Made by a program: the position numbers and the translations under genes
The notes under the pieces: model-generated
Database searches by the model: none
Seen by the model: the letters and a program-made list of their open reading frames with translations, nothing else
Told to the model about the DNA's origin: nothing
Part shown: positions 35,801 to 48,807 of the stretch, piece by piece
Numbering within the stretch: position 1 is the first letter of the stretch
How the letters are laid out: every line of letters begins with the position of its first letter
NCBI RefSeq assembly: GCF_003286085.1
Contig: NW_020825298.1
Span: 620,001 to 684,000 of the forward strand
Source of the DNA: Drosophila persimilis
Taxonomy: Eukaryota > Arthropoda > Insecta > Diptera > Drosophilidae
DNA: 64,000 nt
Direction: 5' to 3'

Positions 35801-36920
35801 ATATGTACATATGTATATGTAGGTGTAGTATGTACTCGTATAAATATGTAGTTGTAGTTGCAGTGGCACTTGCTGTAGTTCTGTTTGTTTGTCTGTTTGC
35901 CTTTTATTTTAATTTCCCTCGACGGCACACGCTCTATATGTGTCTCTCCCTGCCGCTCCCTATCCGTCTCGCTCTTCACAGAGCACTTTACACATTAATG
36001 TAAAAAATTTGTGCACTGATGTAAGTGCGTCTTCCGCAGTTCAGTGCCCCTCCCCCTTCCCTACCACCGTGCTGCTGCCACTGCCTTTTCCTCTGGCTTG
36101 CCCAGCCCCAACCGCCCACGCGCCGCTAACGATACTGACAGCCAGCCAAGCCGCAAACCAAACAGGCAGACGGACAGACAGCAACGCTCCCATTTTTGCA
36201 TTTTCCCATTTCCCCTCCCTTCCGGGAGACTGCGCGCATTTTAATAAAAACGAATTAAAATGTGCACTAATATGTTTTTATTATTTATGTTTATGTTTGT
36301 ATTTGTATTTGTATTTATTTACGAGCATGTAGCAAATAAATTGCACTCGAAAAACTCGAGTGGATTCTGTCTGTGCGAGTTTGATGATTGTATGGGTGCG
36401 TGTATGTATCTGTGTGGCTGGAAAATGTGTCACTGCGGAAATTGCTTTGTCAGGTTTAGTTTTGCATCCAAAGTTCCATTAAAGAGCCCCTCCCTCCCAC
36501 AGAGCTGTCTGTCTATCGCTATTCCTTGGTTCGGAGAGATGCTCTCATGTATATTATATCATTTGCCATATGCGGATTAGCCATAAGCCGCTTTTGGCAG
36601 AGCAGAGGAAGCACCCATTCTCGTTCCCAATTCTCCTCCACAAGCAAACTTTACAACAAAACTGAGCTCCAACAACAATGGCTGGAGCTCATGAAGCCCA
36701 AGGATGAGTACAAGTGGGTAAACCGCTTTCGTTGAGGCACTTGAGTTGAGTCGGTGGCTTATAATTTGTTTGACAAGCATCAGAACAGCCACAGCCACAT
36801 CCGCACAGCCCTACAGCCCCACCACACCATTAAAACCAGCTTCAACTCCTTCTAAAATCGCTCTGACAACGAAGCAGTGCCCACCACACACTTGTAATGT
36901 CATTCTCGGAAGAGATTCTC

Positions 36921-36926
36921 TTTATT
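36921..36926 (-). terminator. Poly(A) signal of the small secreted-protein gene
   Basis: AATAAA on the minus strand lies 8 nt past the stop codon at 36935-36937, so the 3' UTR is only a few tens of bases. Confidence 0.65.
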
Positions 36927-36934
36927 ACTATCTT

Positions 36935-37363
36935 TTAACATATAGTTGATCCCTCAGTATCGAATTCTCCTGCTTTGGGAAAGTCATTGAAGAAATCGAT
37001 CTTGGTTTGATTGGCCTTAAGCCCTTTGAGGACTCCTCGGTCTTGTGCTGATGGACTGTTCCATGTGTCGACCACCTGCAGCGCCTGCAGAGCGGTGCGC
37101 AGTTCGAACAGAATGGTCCCTTCCTTGGATCGCATATGCTTGGCCTGCACCACTTGGCTCCGCAGCTGGATGAGGCCCAACTCCCTCAGCCAGCGACGTA
37201 CCAGAGTAATGGGCAACTCAGCGGTGGAGATCGGATGGGTTGAGTCAGAGGTCACCAATATACGCGGACTGAATAGATCGTAGGTGTCGCAGGGCCGATC
37301 AGTGGAAGGGTGGATTCCGCCTGCCAGAGTTATGAGCAGTGCGCAGCTCGTCAGCAGTAACAT
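36935..37363 (-). CDS. Unrecognised 142-aa secreted protein
   Basis: A single-exon gene. The chosen ATG (37363) sits in CCAAGATG, close to the Drosophila translation-start consensus, and begins a typical signal peptide (MLLLTSCALLITLAGG). An in-frame ATG 35 codons upstream would bury that peptide, so it is less likely. The mature part of about 126 aa starts IHPSTDRPCDTYD, has only two cysteines (one near each end), one NQT glycosylation sequon near the C-terminus and a central helix-prone stretch rich in Leu, Arg and Gln. There are no transmembrane segments or known domains. A TATA-like and Inr pair lies just upstream and AATAAA just downstream, which together make a complete compact gene. 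I do not recognise the family. Small, intronless secreted genes like this are common among fly reproductive or gut proteins, but that is only a guess. Confidence 0.65.
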   Translation of the reverse strand: MLLLTSCALLITLAGGIHPSTDRPCDTYDLFSPRILVTSDSTHPISTAELPITLVRRWLRELGLIQLRSQVVQAKHMRSKEGTILFELRTALQALQVVDTWNSPSAQDRGVLKGLKANQTKIDFFNDFPKAGEFDTEGSTIC

Positions 37364-37391
37364 CTTGGGGGCTGTCCGAGATACAAATCCA

Positions 37392-37426
37392 CACTGACAA
37401 CAGCCCCCAGAACGCAAGTATATTGC
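37392..37426 (-). promoter_or_regulatory. Candidate promoter of the secreted-protein gene
   Basis: On the minus strand CAATATAC (TATA-like, about -27) precedes TCAGTG with its A at 37395, giving a 5' UTR of about 32 nt before the ATG at 37363. The TATA match is weak and no DPE is present. Confidence 0.4.
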
Positions 37427-38270
37427 TCCCCAGCTCATGGCTGGGCTTATCAGCAGACTTGGCCGCATCTGATCTTGGGGTCAGATGTACTACGTGTAGA
37501 GTGGTTCTGCTTTTAAGCATCTCGGTCGTGAATCACGTTGCCATCGCCAGTAGCCAGTAGCCAGTAGCCGAGACCAGCATCTAGGGCAGACTTGGCTGCT
37601 GGCCAGGGACTTAATGATGCATACGTGTCGCCGCCATTTGTCCTCGGTGAGTGGACAGTGTATCAAAGTGGCACTGCTGCTGCTTCTGCTGCATCCGAGA
37701 AAACCAATTAGGAACAGCGCCAAAGAGGCTCCCAGCGGGACTTCTTTCAATTAAATTGGCGACACAAAAACAGGCTGGAGCTGGAAGTTGGGAGCTGGGA
37801 CCGAGAGCCGGGCATTTGTCAGCGGGTAAAACAATTTGCTGCTGTCAGATAAGGAACTCGGGGCCATTGCCTAACATTTCCGCACGCTCAATTTAATAAG
37901 GGCAGCTCTCATTACCCGCCGTCTCGACAGTGGGGGATACTGGATACTGGATCCCGGATCCAGGACCCAACTCGGGGCACTGACTCGACGACTTGGCCTC
38001 CTTCATATGGGTCTGGTCTTCAGGGAGTTGTTGTTTTTGTCGAGCCCCCCACATAAAACCCAAATTGAAAAATGTTAAATTATCATCAAATTTCATGCAC
38101 TATCAAAGTCAATTTCCTGTCATCTCCGCTGCCGCAGCAGCAGTCAAGGATCCGTCCCATCCACTCCACTCCACTCCGCCAGGCCACTTCAGGCTTCCGT
38201 CTCCTGCCCTGGCCTCCAGTCACAAAAATAATTTATTCAACTTGATGCCACGGTGGCCGTCGCTGTCGGC

Positions 38271-38292
38271 GGTCGACGGTCGACGGTCGACG
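38271..38292. repeat. (GGTCGAC)3 tandem heptamer
   Basis: Three head-to-tail GGTCGAC units, each containing the palindrome GTCGAC. Confidence 0.8.
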
Positions 38293-40199
38293 GTTGCTGG
38301 GACGGTGGGTGGACGACCGCTGCCCTGCGGTTCATTGTCAGTTAAGCTTTTTAAAAGAAAACCACTTAGAATGTTGACATTATCCTTCACTTTCTATTTA
38401 TTTTGTCATTTAATCAACTTCCTGCCCGACTGACTGTCGCTGTGCGGTCCGTCGTCGTCGTCGTCGTCGGCGTCGGTATCTGCGTCGTCCCTGATTTGCA
38501 TACCAACTCGGCCTCGTTTGATGATGGAAACTGTGGCATGGGGTTCCGGATGGGCTTAGGGAGACATCTTGAGATGGACGCCGCCCCATTTGTCGTTTGT
38601 CGTTGTGTTCGGACGGTATTTGTGCTCCGGCGCCGTCTGGCTCAATCAGTCAATGGAGCCATAGTCAGAGACAGAAACAGAGCCCTCTGGTAAATAAAAA
38701 TTGCTTTTTGCCGCATAACCTGTGGCCTACTCCCCTTGCAGTCCCTGCAGTCTCTGTCCTTCTCCGTCTCCTTCTCCACGCATTAGTCCTTCATGCCATG
38801 CCATATGCCAGCCAGCCCATCGATGGAGAGACAATTTGATATCAAACTGAATGACAATCTCCCTCTCCCGCACTTGGATGACATTTTGGGGTTGCTCATT
38901 TACCGTTATTAAAGCAATTCTATGAATATTTTAAAAGCTCTCTCGTTTCGAGGCAGGCAACCACCCCCATCCCCCATCCCGTATAATAGGTTTAGAATCT
39001 CACTGAGAAGAAGGAGCAGAGCCTGGAAGGAGAATAAATACGGCAGGAGAGAGCATGTAAATAATGTGAGAGTGCTAAATGTGTATGTCCTGGACCCTGA
39101 ACGAGAGACCTGCTGGCTCTCGCCAGAGATGGGGGGAAGGAGGGGCCGCCGCCTAAGCCGCATTTGGGCAGCGAGCCCCATAAAGGAGAATCCTATTGAA
39201 TGCTCCCTTTGTTTTAAGCATGGAAATGCTTTTAAACAATTCCTTTCCAAATGGAACAAAAAAGCACGGGGAAAGGCAAATTTCTTGTATTGCTTCTTGT
39301 TTATTATTCGCTCAGTCAGTTCTAATGAAGGCCGCCGCCGCCACCGCCGCCGCCGCGTACAATGAGCGCATAGAGTCCACTCAGGAGCACTTATCCCTGC
39401 TTACGCTGCCCAGCCCCCAGTATCCAGTCCGAGATCGGACTCTGGAATCCGAATGGGAGCAGCAGTACAAAGGATGCGATAGAAAATATGATGGCAAACT
39501 TTTCTTTCTGCTTACTGTTAGCTGTGGAAAAAGTTTCGGACCAGAGGCGAGAGCTTAATGCTGAAATAATTACGCCGCCAACGCACTCGGACGCCCCTAG
39601 AGGAAGCTTCTGCCGCCAGCAGTCAGGGGACAGGGGCATGAGGCATGGGGCAGGGACCTCTAGTACGTGACGCATCGATGAGCCGGAAGGGCAACACATA
39701 ACTTTGCTGTTGCGTTGAGTGTTTCCTTCTGAATTGATTAAACATGAAACATGTGAACGGGAACAAGAGATCAGCAAACTCATCGAAAAAGTGGAGTGGC
39801 AACTGTGTACGGGCTCTGTTAAGTTGTTGTGCTGTTGTACTGCTGCTGCATGCCACCGGGCGCTACAGAAGAGGAAGAAGGCCATGGCAACTACATGGAA
39901 ACTCTGTCCAAAAGTTTGCCCTATGTGTTAGAGTTAATTAGAAGCCTATTGATAAAGTTGAATTGCAGCTAATGTGGCAGAAGTTTGTCTGTCGGCCGCT
40001 CAATGTGGCCGCAATGGCAGCCAAGAGGAGGAGGAAGTGGTGAGGAGGCGGTCGCTGGTGTTGGCCCAGCGGTAAACTAGATGCACATTTATTAATTAAA
40101 ATGCCACAAAAACACAAACACGCATCCATCCAACTCCCTCCTGTCTCCGTTGCTTTCATTAGCGTTTGTCAAGTGCTCATCAGAAACAGAGACAGAGAC

Positions 40200-40204
40200 A
40201 ACAA

Positions 40205-40236
<32 letters not shown>

Positions 40237-40262
40237 GCAGTGCGAGTAGCAGCAGCAGAGGG
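40200..40262. repeat. CAG/CAA (opa-type) repeat
   Basis: About 60 bp of CAG and CAA triplets with minor interruptions. No surrounding coding frame is convincing. Confidence 0.8.
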
Positions 40263-43203
40263 TAAATTGATGGCCATGTTTGTTAGTTTAATTATGCATT
40301 CGGAGTACAGCAGTGCTGCAGCGCAGCAGTCCTTCCACTGAAGTGTGTGCGGGGGCCACTCTGTTATCATTCACAATATTCGCTGCTGTCAGTGTCGTAA
40401 TAATGGAAACAGGACAGGAGCATCCCGCAAACAAACAAACAAACAGCGCATGCAAACAGCAAACATAGCAGAGGTACATACATATACCTAGATACCCAGA
40501 TACAGAAAGTTCGACCAAAGATAGGTACACAAAACACGCAACGTGCATATTGGCAAATGTGTCAGCAATATTAATTTTTGGCTGCATATTTAGCCAGAGG
40601 CATTCGGATTTTTAATATGGCTGTGGCTATGGCTGTGGCTTTGGCTTTGGCTTGTGGCTCCTCTGACAACCGCAAATTTCTCATAACATTTTGTAATTGC
40701 CATAAATTAAATCACTTTGTGGTTGCAGGTTCTGGTGCAGGTGCAGCAGGTGGGACCGTCACCCGCTGTTTGGATAGGACGCTTTCGAGTCACCATCTCC
40801 CGCTGATCAATTCTCACTATCACTTACTGATTGTTCATGATTATGATTATGCATCTGCCATTTAATCGATTCTTGATTGTTCACCCGAAACGATTCCCCT
40901 TTTGTTTTTTGGGGAACCATTTGGTTTCCGCTAATCGATTCTATTGATTGTCCAACCATCGGAAACGATTTTCAAACTATCAAAGAGGCAAACTTTAAGC
41001 CACTCTCCACTAGCCATTAGCCACGTGTCGGTTCTGGCTAATTGACTTTGGCTAGACGGACTCTGGGGGCGGGTGGAGGCCGCCTCGAAGTGTCTGCTAT
41101 CCCGAGTCCCGGTCCCGTGACTCAACATATGGTGGGTCCGGGGCAAAAGGGAGAGCTGCGTGAAATCCAATCAACTTTTTTCTAATCAGGCAAAGTATAA
41201 AGTAAATTCAATTACGCGGCTACTTTGTAAATCCGCCAGGATCACGCGCCTCAGAGGCGTTCGTTCACAGTGCGTATGTGGCATGCATGTGGGAGAGACG
41301 AGCCACGACTGTCGTGTGTGGGTGTCCCAAAAGAAATTTTGAAAATAAATAGAATTCCTCCAAAGTCAAAGCAGAGTAAACAAGTGCGAAGGCTGATGGG
41401 CGGAAGAATGGCGGATGGTCGCTGAGATGAGGATGAGGATAAGGATGAAGGGGAATCCATGGCAACTAATCAGAAATTCCGTCTCATGCGCTGCCTGCTG
41501 CCATTGCTGCCGGGATGTGAAGTGTGCCACCAAAAAAAGAAACGGAATACTACAAGAGGAACGACAGACAGACAGACAGGCAGCAGGACGAAGACGGACT
41601 GCGGCGCAGAGAGAGGACGAGCGAGAAGCGGGAAGCGGAAAGCGGAAAGCGGCGACTGGCAGCAGAGACAGCCCAAGTGGCATCTCTACGGCGCTTGGGA
41701 TTATGCAAAATTCAATTTGCAACTTAAATGTGTTTATTTTGCGTTACGCTGCTGCTGGGGCAATTTTTATTTTCCCTGAAAATGAGGGATTTACTTACTT
41801 ACCAAGTGGTGGTGGCAGAGGCAGAAGCAGTGGCTGTGGCAGCGGCAGGGATCCTTCCTTCCTTCCTTCCACCGTTGCAGAGAGTGTGGGTCGTCGGAGA
41901 TAAGCGAACGGGTAGCCTGTGCCTGCCGCCGCGTTACCCAACCAATGAGCAATACCGCCATCAATTTTCCAATCTTATTGAGCGTTTAAAAATGTGTGTG
42001 TTTGTGTGTGTGTGTGTGTATGTGGGAGTCGGGAGTCCGGGCGAGGCGACAACGACATCGACATCGACATCGTCCTGTGCCCGGCTGCAAATTGCTGATT
42101 TACAAACAAAATGAGATTTCCGCAGCCGGAGTTGAGGGAGCGGAGAACCGCAGTCCGCCTCTTTTATGGGGCAACATAAACAGTTTGCTCAGCCCAAGCC
42201 GCACGCCCCAACCTTCCTGGGAATCCCGGGTCCTTTGCATAATAAAAGGAGCTGCAGTTCAGAGACAAATTGCCGAATTCAATTTGATAGTGAATTTAGT
42301 CAGCCGTTTATTTAATTTTATGACCCAATCAAAGCCATCGAAATGATGAGCCAGAGACCCGAACCCGCTCCCCACCGTCACCGGACCGATGGACTGAAGG
42401 GGACTGAAGCGGGGCCTGTAGCTGGGGCAGGACCTCGCTCCTGTCTGACTTGACTTATCACAGCCCGGAGATTTCATATCGCGCTTTTAATTACTTGTCA
42501 GTCAATTTTCTCATGACAGCAGCCGAGGCAGCAGCAGCAGCAACAGAATTAAAATTCAAATGGGTCTGAAATTAAAGTCAGTGTGGCTCCCGGGAAGCAG
42601 GGCACTGGGGTACTGGGAAGCAGGGCACTTGCTACGCAAATGACAGTTGAATGGAAATTTAGTTTTAAACAAAGCGTTAACTGAAGCCCCCACCAACCAA
42701 CCACCCACTCCGACACCCCACCCCACCACAGCTACACCACCAAACCGCCTACAAGGAAAATGTTTTAGTTGCCGCACGCAAATTAGCCGAAAGTTTTCCC
42801 TCAAAGAAAGAGGCGCACAATGAGGGGGAGGTGGAAGGGGCAGTGCCTGTGTCGCCTTGAACTCTGATATACCATGGCACTCCCTGCCCGTAGCCCCCCA
42901 CACCGGGACTCGCTCTCTCAAAAGAGCCGCCCCCCTGAAAATGAATATTTGATAGGAGTGCGAGAGGACAAATTAAAAGCGCTTGCAAAAGCTTGTTGCA
43001 TACTTTATGGCGCTAATTTAGGAGAGGGCCGTCCATGGGACAGGCAGAGACGGAGTCAGGACCTCGCTTATGTAACGGGACAAGTTAAGCCCCACCCCTC
43101 GTTACTTGAGTCCATCCCATCATTCCGCTGCTTGTTTATGCACGCACATTAATTTCAAAGGGCTGCTGGGGGTCGAAAGAGAGTTTCGGCACTGCACTCG
43201 CCA

Positions 43204-43217
43204 CCCCCCCCCCCCCC
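43204..43217. repeat. Poly(C) run, 14 nt
   Basis: Fourteen consecutive C residues. Confidence 0.85.
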
Positions 43218-45176
43218 TACTCCACACAACCCCAACCACATTTCAATGTTGCACAACTAAATGCTTTTAAGTGCATTTCATTGTTGCCACACCCCCACTC
43301 TAGCCGCCCGCTCAAACCGATGCACTACTGTCCGCCAGAGGGAAACAGTCGCACAAAAGTTTTGGGCCCAAAAAATGTGCACCATTTTGTGGCCTGGAAA
43401 ATGCAAACAAGCGAGAATGCTTGAACGCCACTTGCAACAACTTGAGGTGTGTGTCAGAGATGGTAGCGTGACACGTCCCATCCCCCCATCCCCCCATCCT
43501 CTCCATCACTTTGTTTAATGAATATTGCGTATACGCACTGGACACCCCAACCACAAAGAGCCCAAAAGTGTGCGTTGGCGATGGCGATGGAGCTGCCTCT
43601 TTGGGCGGCCCCTCATAAATATTCATTCGCAATTTATGTAAATGCCTCCCCAGCAGATACCAACAGATACCAGCAGATTCCCCACGCTTACCTTTAATAA
43701 TGTGTCGCGCTTTAATTATGAATTAATTGCGAATGATTTCAACATCATGCATTTTAATTGACATGCCATTGTGCGATGGCTACGATCTATGTGTACGAGT
43801 ATCTGCAAGGTGTCATCCACTCAAACACACTTACCCTCACTCACTCGCTCACTGGCGCACACACACTGGCAAACACACACATAGCATCATTTATCAGGCG
43901 ACAGGGAATGTCCGGCGACCATGTCCGTGGGCCATGGCGGATCCATTGTGTGGTCGCCGCTCGTTTCAATCAATTTCATTTCGTTATCGTTATTGACATT
44001 TTGTAATTTAATCGTGTGCTTTGTCGCATGTGGCCCGTCATTCCACACACACTCTCACATGCAGCACACTCACTCATCTGGCTGGCTCTTAACTTTATCA
44101 CCGTGTTTGGCTTGTGGCAGGAAAAAACTGAAACGGCAAACAGATGACACAGAAGGAGAAGATGAAGGGGCAGCCAGCCAGCCAGCCAGCCAGCGAGATA
44201 TCCAATGACGTGGCAAGCGGCAGAGGCAGCCAAAATGGCAGCAGCAACAGCATTAATAATGGCCCCAACCGAACCTGACCACTGTCCCCGACCGACACAC
44301 CAATGCAGGGACAGACAGCAGGTGCAGCTGGTGCAGCAGTGGCCACTAATTAGTTGCAGCCACACAAATATCAGGGAGGGCAGATCCTTAGCCCTTGGTA
44401 TGATGCAACATCGATTCTTCTTGGCCCATGGGTGAATAAAGAAATTAGACAGACCGCAGCTCCCCACGGTCTAGAGGAAAAAGGAGCCCAACTACCAGCC
44501 GCATTCACTGCCACATGTTGCCTTTGCCTTGATTTTTGTGGTTTCCTTCACACACACACACACTCTTACACATGTGACGTGAAACGCTTAAAAACTCATT
44601 TAGCCTCGAAGAAGAAGGAGGGCTAGAGCAGCTGCTGCCTCGGCTCGCCTTTTCCCACTTTAATATAAAATGTAAATTTACACAAAACTACTTTTTTCGG
44701 GCTGTAATTTCCCCAACGAGTTTTACCCAAGTCAGCAAATGTTGTCCCTGCCTCTGTCCCTGTCCCTGTCCCTGTCCTTCGTTGTGGTGAGGTCAACCAC
44801 AGGAAGGAATATTTTGAGTGGTTCGAATGAAATATTGGATATTCCAAAACGAAATGAAACGAAAGCGGGCATGAAACGAGCCCAAGCATAAATATGTCGT
44901 AATATTTTAATCAAATTATGCAACTCAATGGACATTCGAGCTCCGTGGCGAGGCGTGTTGCTGCCACTGTCGCTCCCTGCGGGTTTCAATTACGACAACA
45001 TATGACTTTTGAATTAAATGACCTGAAAATTGTCCCTACTTTGGCCCTGGCACTCAACCGTCCGTGGCATAACACACAGACCCAAGCACGAACACACAGA
45101 TATACAGATGTACAGACACGAGTACCAATACAAATACACTTTACGATCTCATCAACCTGGATAATGGCCAAATTAG

Positions 45177-45472
45177 GGAGACATTCTCGAGTGGGTGGAT
45201 GTGGATGTAGATGTGGATGGACTAGTCGAAGCACTCAATACCCTAGCAAATGCAATACCCTCTGCCCCGAAGGAGAGAGAAAAGAGAAAATACAGAGAAT
45301 ACGAGCGAAGAAGAACTCAAATGAGGCGAGACAACAACACAATCATGTACAATAGTAAAAGGGAACATGTAAGGAGGCGACAGCAGAGGAAATGAATCGA
45401 CTCGACATCGAAGCCCTCGAAAGACGCTACTTGGATGGCTGGGATATGGATTTAATCGCTTACACAGGATAG
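45177..45472 (+). pseudogene. Gene-like 3' exon with a one-base frame break
   Basis: A protein-like frame starts directly after an AG acceptor-like TTAG at 45173-45176: GDILEWVDVDVDVDG, then a Leu/Ala helix and a long Arg/Lys/Glu-rich stretch (KEREKRKYREYERRR), ending at TGA 45393-45395. The next frame continues with ATG at 45392 (overlapping as ATGA) and reads MNRLDIEALERRYLDGWD to TAG at 45470-45472. AATAAA follows 10 nt later. The two halves look like one highly charged protein split by a single-base shift. It could be a degraded gene, a sequencing error or two chance frames. I recognise no family, and the 5' exons were not found. Confidence 0.3.
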
Positions 45473-45481
45473 ATAACAGCG

Positions 45482-45487
45482 AATAAA
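45482..45487 (+). terminator. Poly(A) signal after the 45.2-45.5 kb frame
   Basis: AATAAA 10 nt past the TAG at 45470. It supports, weakly, a real transcript end here. Confidence 0.35.
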
Positions 45488-46463
45488 GCATAAAGTCGTC
45501 GCAGTAATCTTTCTTTTAGCGCGTAACCAGATGATACCCATTATGTAGATTATTTGTAAAATATACACATATATAATTTTCCTAAAATTCATAGGCTCAT
45601 AGTGTAGGGCACCCCACATATTGAGCTTCGTTTTGTTGTTTTGTATTTTTTGTCGTTGTCAACATGCTCATATTTGTGGCCAGTGAGAATGGAGAGGACA
45701 AGATGAGCGAATGGCAAAAGAGACTACACCTAAACACACACACGGACATGGAAACGGACATAAACGGACATGTATGTACAATGTTACAACAACGACAGGT
45801 CCCAGGACTCCGGCAGAGGCTAGAGCTGAAGCTGGAAGTGGCTGTGGAGCTGCGGCCAAGGATCAAATGAAGCACGCCAATGGCACCCGAGTGGGCTAAT
45901 CAGCAACACACTCGTAGATGCCTCCTGCTCCGTCAGACCATCAGCGAGTGAGTAAGTCCCTCCGACGGTTCCGCCCGTCAGTCAGTTGGTGGGTGAGACA
46001 GTCCAGTCAACATTCGACTTGGAATGAAAGAAAAATGGGGAAAAAAGGGCACACAAAATTGCCATTTTTCCTACGCTTCCTGCCGGCAAAGATGAACCAT
46101 GGAAATGGAAAAAAGCTGAGGACCAAGGGCAAAACGTATAAAATGAAGTGGAAAAAACGTAAACTATGAATGCGGCCATATGCACACAGATACTCGTACA
46201 CACAAGCGTATGTGTAGATATCGTGTATCTGCTGAAGGAGTATGTATCTGTTTGTGGAGTACGCCTTGTATGTTTGTGCTTTTTATTTGTTTTCTGTTGT
46301 TATTACGACTCCATTGCGTTTAGATGGAGATTAAGTCGCTATCCCCTTCTGTTACCCCACCATACCCATCAGTATCCCCTCCTTGCCCTCAACCATTCAT
46401 AGTCACTGGCTCTTACGCCTTTTTTTCGCCCCGTTTCGTTTCGTTCTGCTTCTTCTTTTGAAA

Positions 46464-46780
46464 AGTACCCTGGAGAAGAGTATAATGCCTGCAGAAATGT
46501 TTGCGACTTAGAGGAACAAGCATTTCTAGCTTCATCAAATACAGATGTCGGGTTCCTAGTAAAATTGGGATATTTTTCCATTGCATCACGTCAAAAAGTG
46601 AATTACTCCGCCTTAGTCGGATAATAATATTAAGATACTAGTATTTATCTTAAGGCTGTCAAGCGCTTCTACATAGCTCTGCGATTTGTGTTTAAAATCT
46701 GATGAATAAATATGTAACTCCCACACTAACAATGGATGTTCGAGGGTATCTAAGTCTTCGACCCCCGAAGTAGCTTTTCT
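46464..46780. repeat. Dispersed repeat fragment (TACCCT...AGGGTAT type)
   Basis: It begins GTACCCTGGAGAAGAGTATA and ends CGAGGGTATCTAAG followed by CCCCGAAGTAGC. These boundary motifs resemble a family of short interspersed sequences I know to be common in Drosophila genomes. An 8-bp-arm inverted repeat (TTAAGATA and TATCTTAA) lies inside at 46630-46653. The family assignment is from memory. Confidence 0.4.
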
Positions 46781-48789
46781 CTTGTTTTTTTTTTGTTTTT
46801 GTAATTTTTTGCTTTATGAGCAGTTTATTTGTTCTCTGAGTATGGGTAGGGGTATGTGAGTGTGTGCCTGGGGCCATATATAGAATGCGAGATAGCTGGA
46901 AACTCTGCACCAACATTTGTTTATGATTTTAGTAACAAATGAAAACTGGAAAAAGAAAGCGGAAAATATTGTATATTACAACAGAGAGAGTGGGAGAGAG
47001 CAGAGGAAGAGGCAGAGGCAGAGGGAAAACGAGCGCCGCTGCTTGACTATTATATTGCTTTTGTGGGAATGCCAGGAACTCTGTGTGTGTGTGTGGGTAT
47101 GTGTACTTTTATTAGTCACTGTCACAGAGAACGAACGCGCTGCATAGTTGCTCCCCAAAGTGCTATCGCGCAAAACGATGTTGATGCTGATGTGTGTGTG
47201 TTGATAAGCGGGCATGGTAATTTTTTCCTCTCTTTTTCTGTTGTCCCCTTCCCCCTGATGCTATGGCTGTCTCTCTGTTATTGCCGAAAATGTATTAAAA
47301 ATACACGCACACAGCCGCAGCCACAGCCATCTTCACCCAGATGGGTAGGGTTGCCAGGCTTTGGGGGGTTCTGCGTGCGAGGCGGGAGTGAAGGCCAAAA
47401 CGAAGTCAATCGACAACCCTGGGAGCGCACTGTGAAAATCCACGCACGCCCCAAAGTATGCAAAGCCAAAAGCGAAAAATATGTTTAGTCCTATAAAAAC
47501 AACGCGAACGCACGCGTGTGGCCGTTGAGTGGGGTGTGTGGAGGAGTGCGACGGAAACACATAAAAGAAAATTGACTGCGAAAATTGATATCATTCTACC
47601 ACCTCACACCACAAATGAATGTCCTCCTGCTGGAGTGGAGATGCGTCATTTAGTTTTGTTTTTCAACATTTTGTTGCCGGATCTTCAACTTGCTCTTATC
47701 TCAACTGGAGATCCTTCCTGTTTTGTCAATGGCTATCCTTGAATCAAGCAGAGTGCCGCTCTTCGAATTGCTCTAGGATCCACTTCGAACTGCGGACTGT
47801 GGGCTCTTGGCGCGTTAAGCCTTGTCACGCTCCTTCTACGCACACACACATCAAAAGTGGCATTCATTAGCTTTATGCTTATGCCGTCGAGGTTTATGAG
47901 TCTCAGAATGCGTCACTCGCCCTCTCTCTGTGTGTGTGTGTGTGTGATTTTTAAGCCTCATTGCGAAAGCCCAAAGGTGTTGTGTGCTGTGTCCCTGTCT
48001 TTGTGTGCTCCCATTATACATGTCCTCCCCGCCTGCGTCTCCGTGCACAGCTCGAGCATAATTTCTAATTAACTTTTTGCTCGAGGGCGTGGTTGAGGTG
48101 CGCTGCGAGTTACCCCACGATGTGGTGTCGATGAGATCCCCAACTCCCTGTTCCTACAGATCCCAGCGGTTCCCTTTAGCACGTCATCATAAAAATGTTT
48201 TGCCAACACATTTATGCGACGCCTCTTGGGCCCTGTACAGATACGGGTGGCAGGGGATTGTGGCAGGGAAATGCGTAACAAATGAAGCAAAGAAATATGT
48301 ACCGAACGCAGCAAAAACATTCCTCAGCTCTCGGAATGGTTGTAAAAACAGCAACCAGAAAAACAACCAACATCCAACAACCACACACCTGTAAGCCGAA
48401 GCTTCTTCGTTGTTTTTATGCGTTAAGTCATTAAAATGAAAATTTATTATGCGCACTCCCCCCTCCCCTATGCAGGGGGTGGAATGGAGACCCGGGACGG
48501 GGGTACACATAAGATGAAGGAAAGGACAAGCCGCCTATGCGGCGTGGCGCATGGCGTATACGCAATGTAAGTCAGCATATATCTCATTAAGCCTGGCCGG
48601 AATGCCGCTGAAGTTGCTTCTGATACTGATGCTGCCCGGGCTGTTGCTGCTGATGCCATAATGAAGCCAATAAAGCTTTTTATCTGGCAGACAACGTGAT
48701 TTATTTATATGCCTGAGAAATTATACCTAAAGCCGCCTTTGATTTCAAAGCCATATAAAGTTATGCACTGCCTCCTGAAATAATAAAAA

Positions 48790-48807
48790 GGGGGGGGGGG
48801 GGGGGGG
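48790..48807. repeat. Poly(G) run, 18 nt
   Basis: Eighteen consecutive G residues. Confidence 0.9.

Larger units (their letters stand above)
26780..36900. other. Gene-free tract between receptor and secreted-protein genes
   Basis: I find no intact gene. It holds simple repeats (GGCAGT, AATGGG), a 23-nt G run, a short perfect palindrome at 29.8 kb, a decayed small gene at 32.5-32.8 kb and a compositionally odd CG-rich segment at 35.4-35.6 kb. Confidence 0.55.
37430..45170. other. Gene-free tract
   Basis: No defended gene. Noted contents: three GGTCGAC units near 38.27 kb, GTC repeats near 38.45 kb, a CAG tract at 40.2 kb, a poly(C) run at 43.2 kb and CA-rich stretches near 42.0 and 44.55 kb. 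Confidence 0.55.

Noticed and set aside
47482-47530. TATAAAAA box as a plus-strand promoter
   Set aside because: No Inr at the right spacing and no coding or leader sequence downstream.
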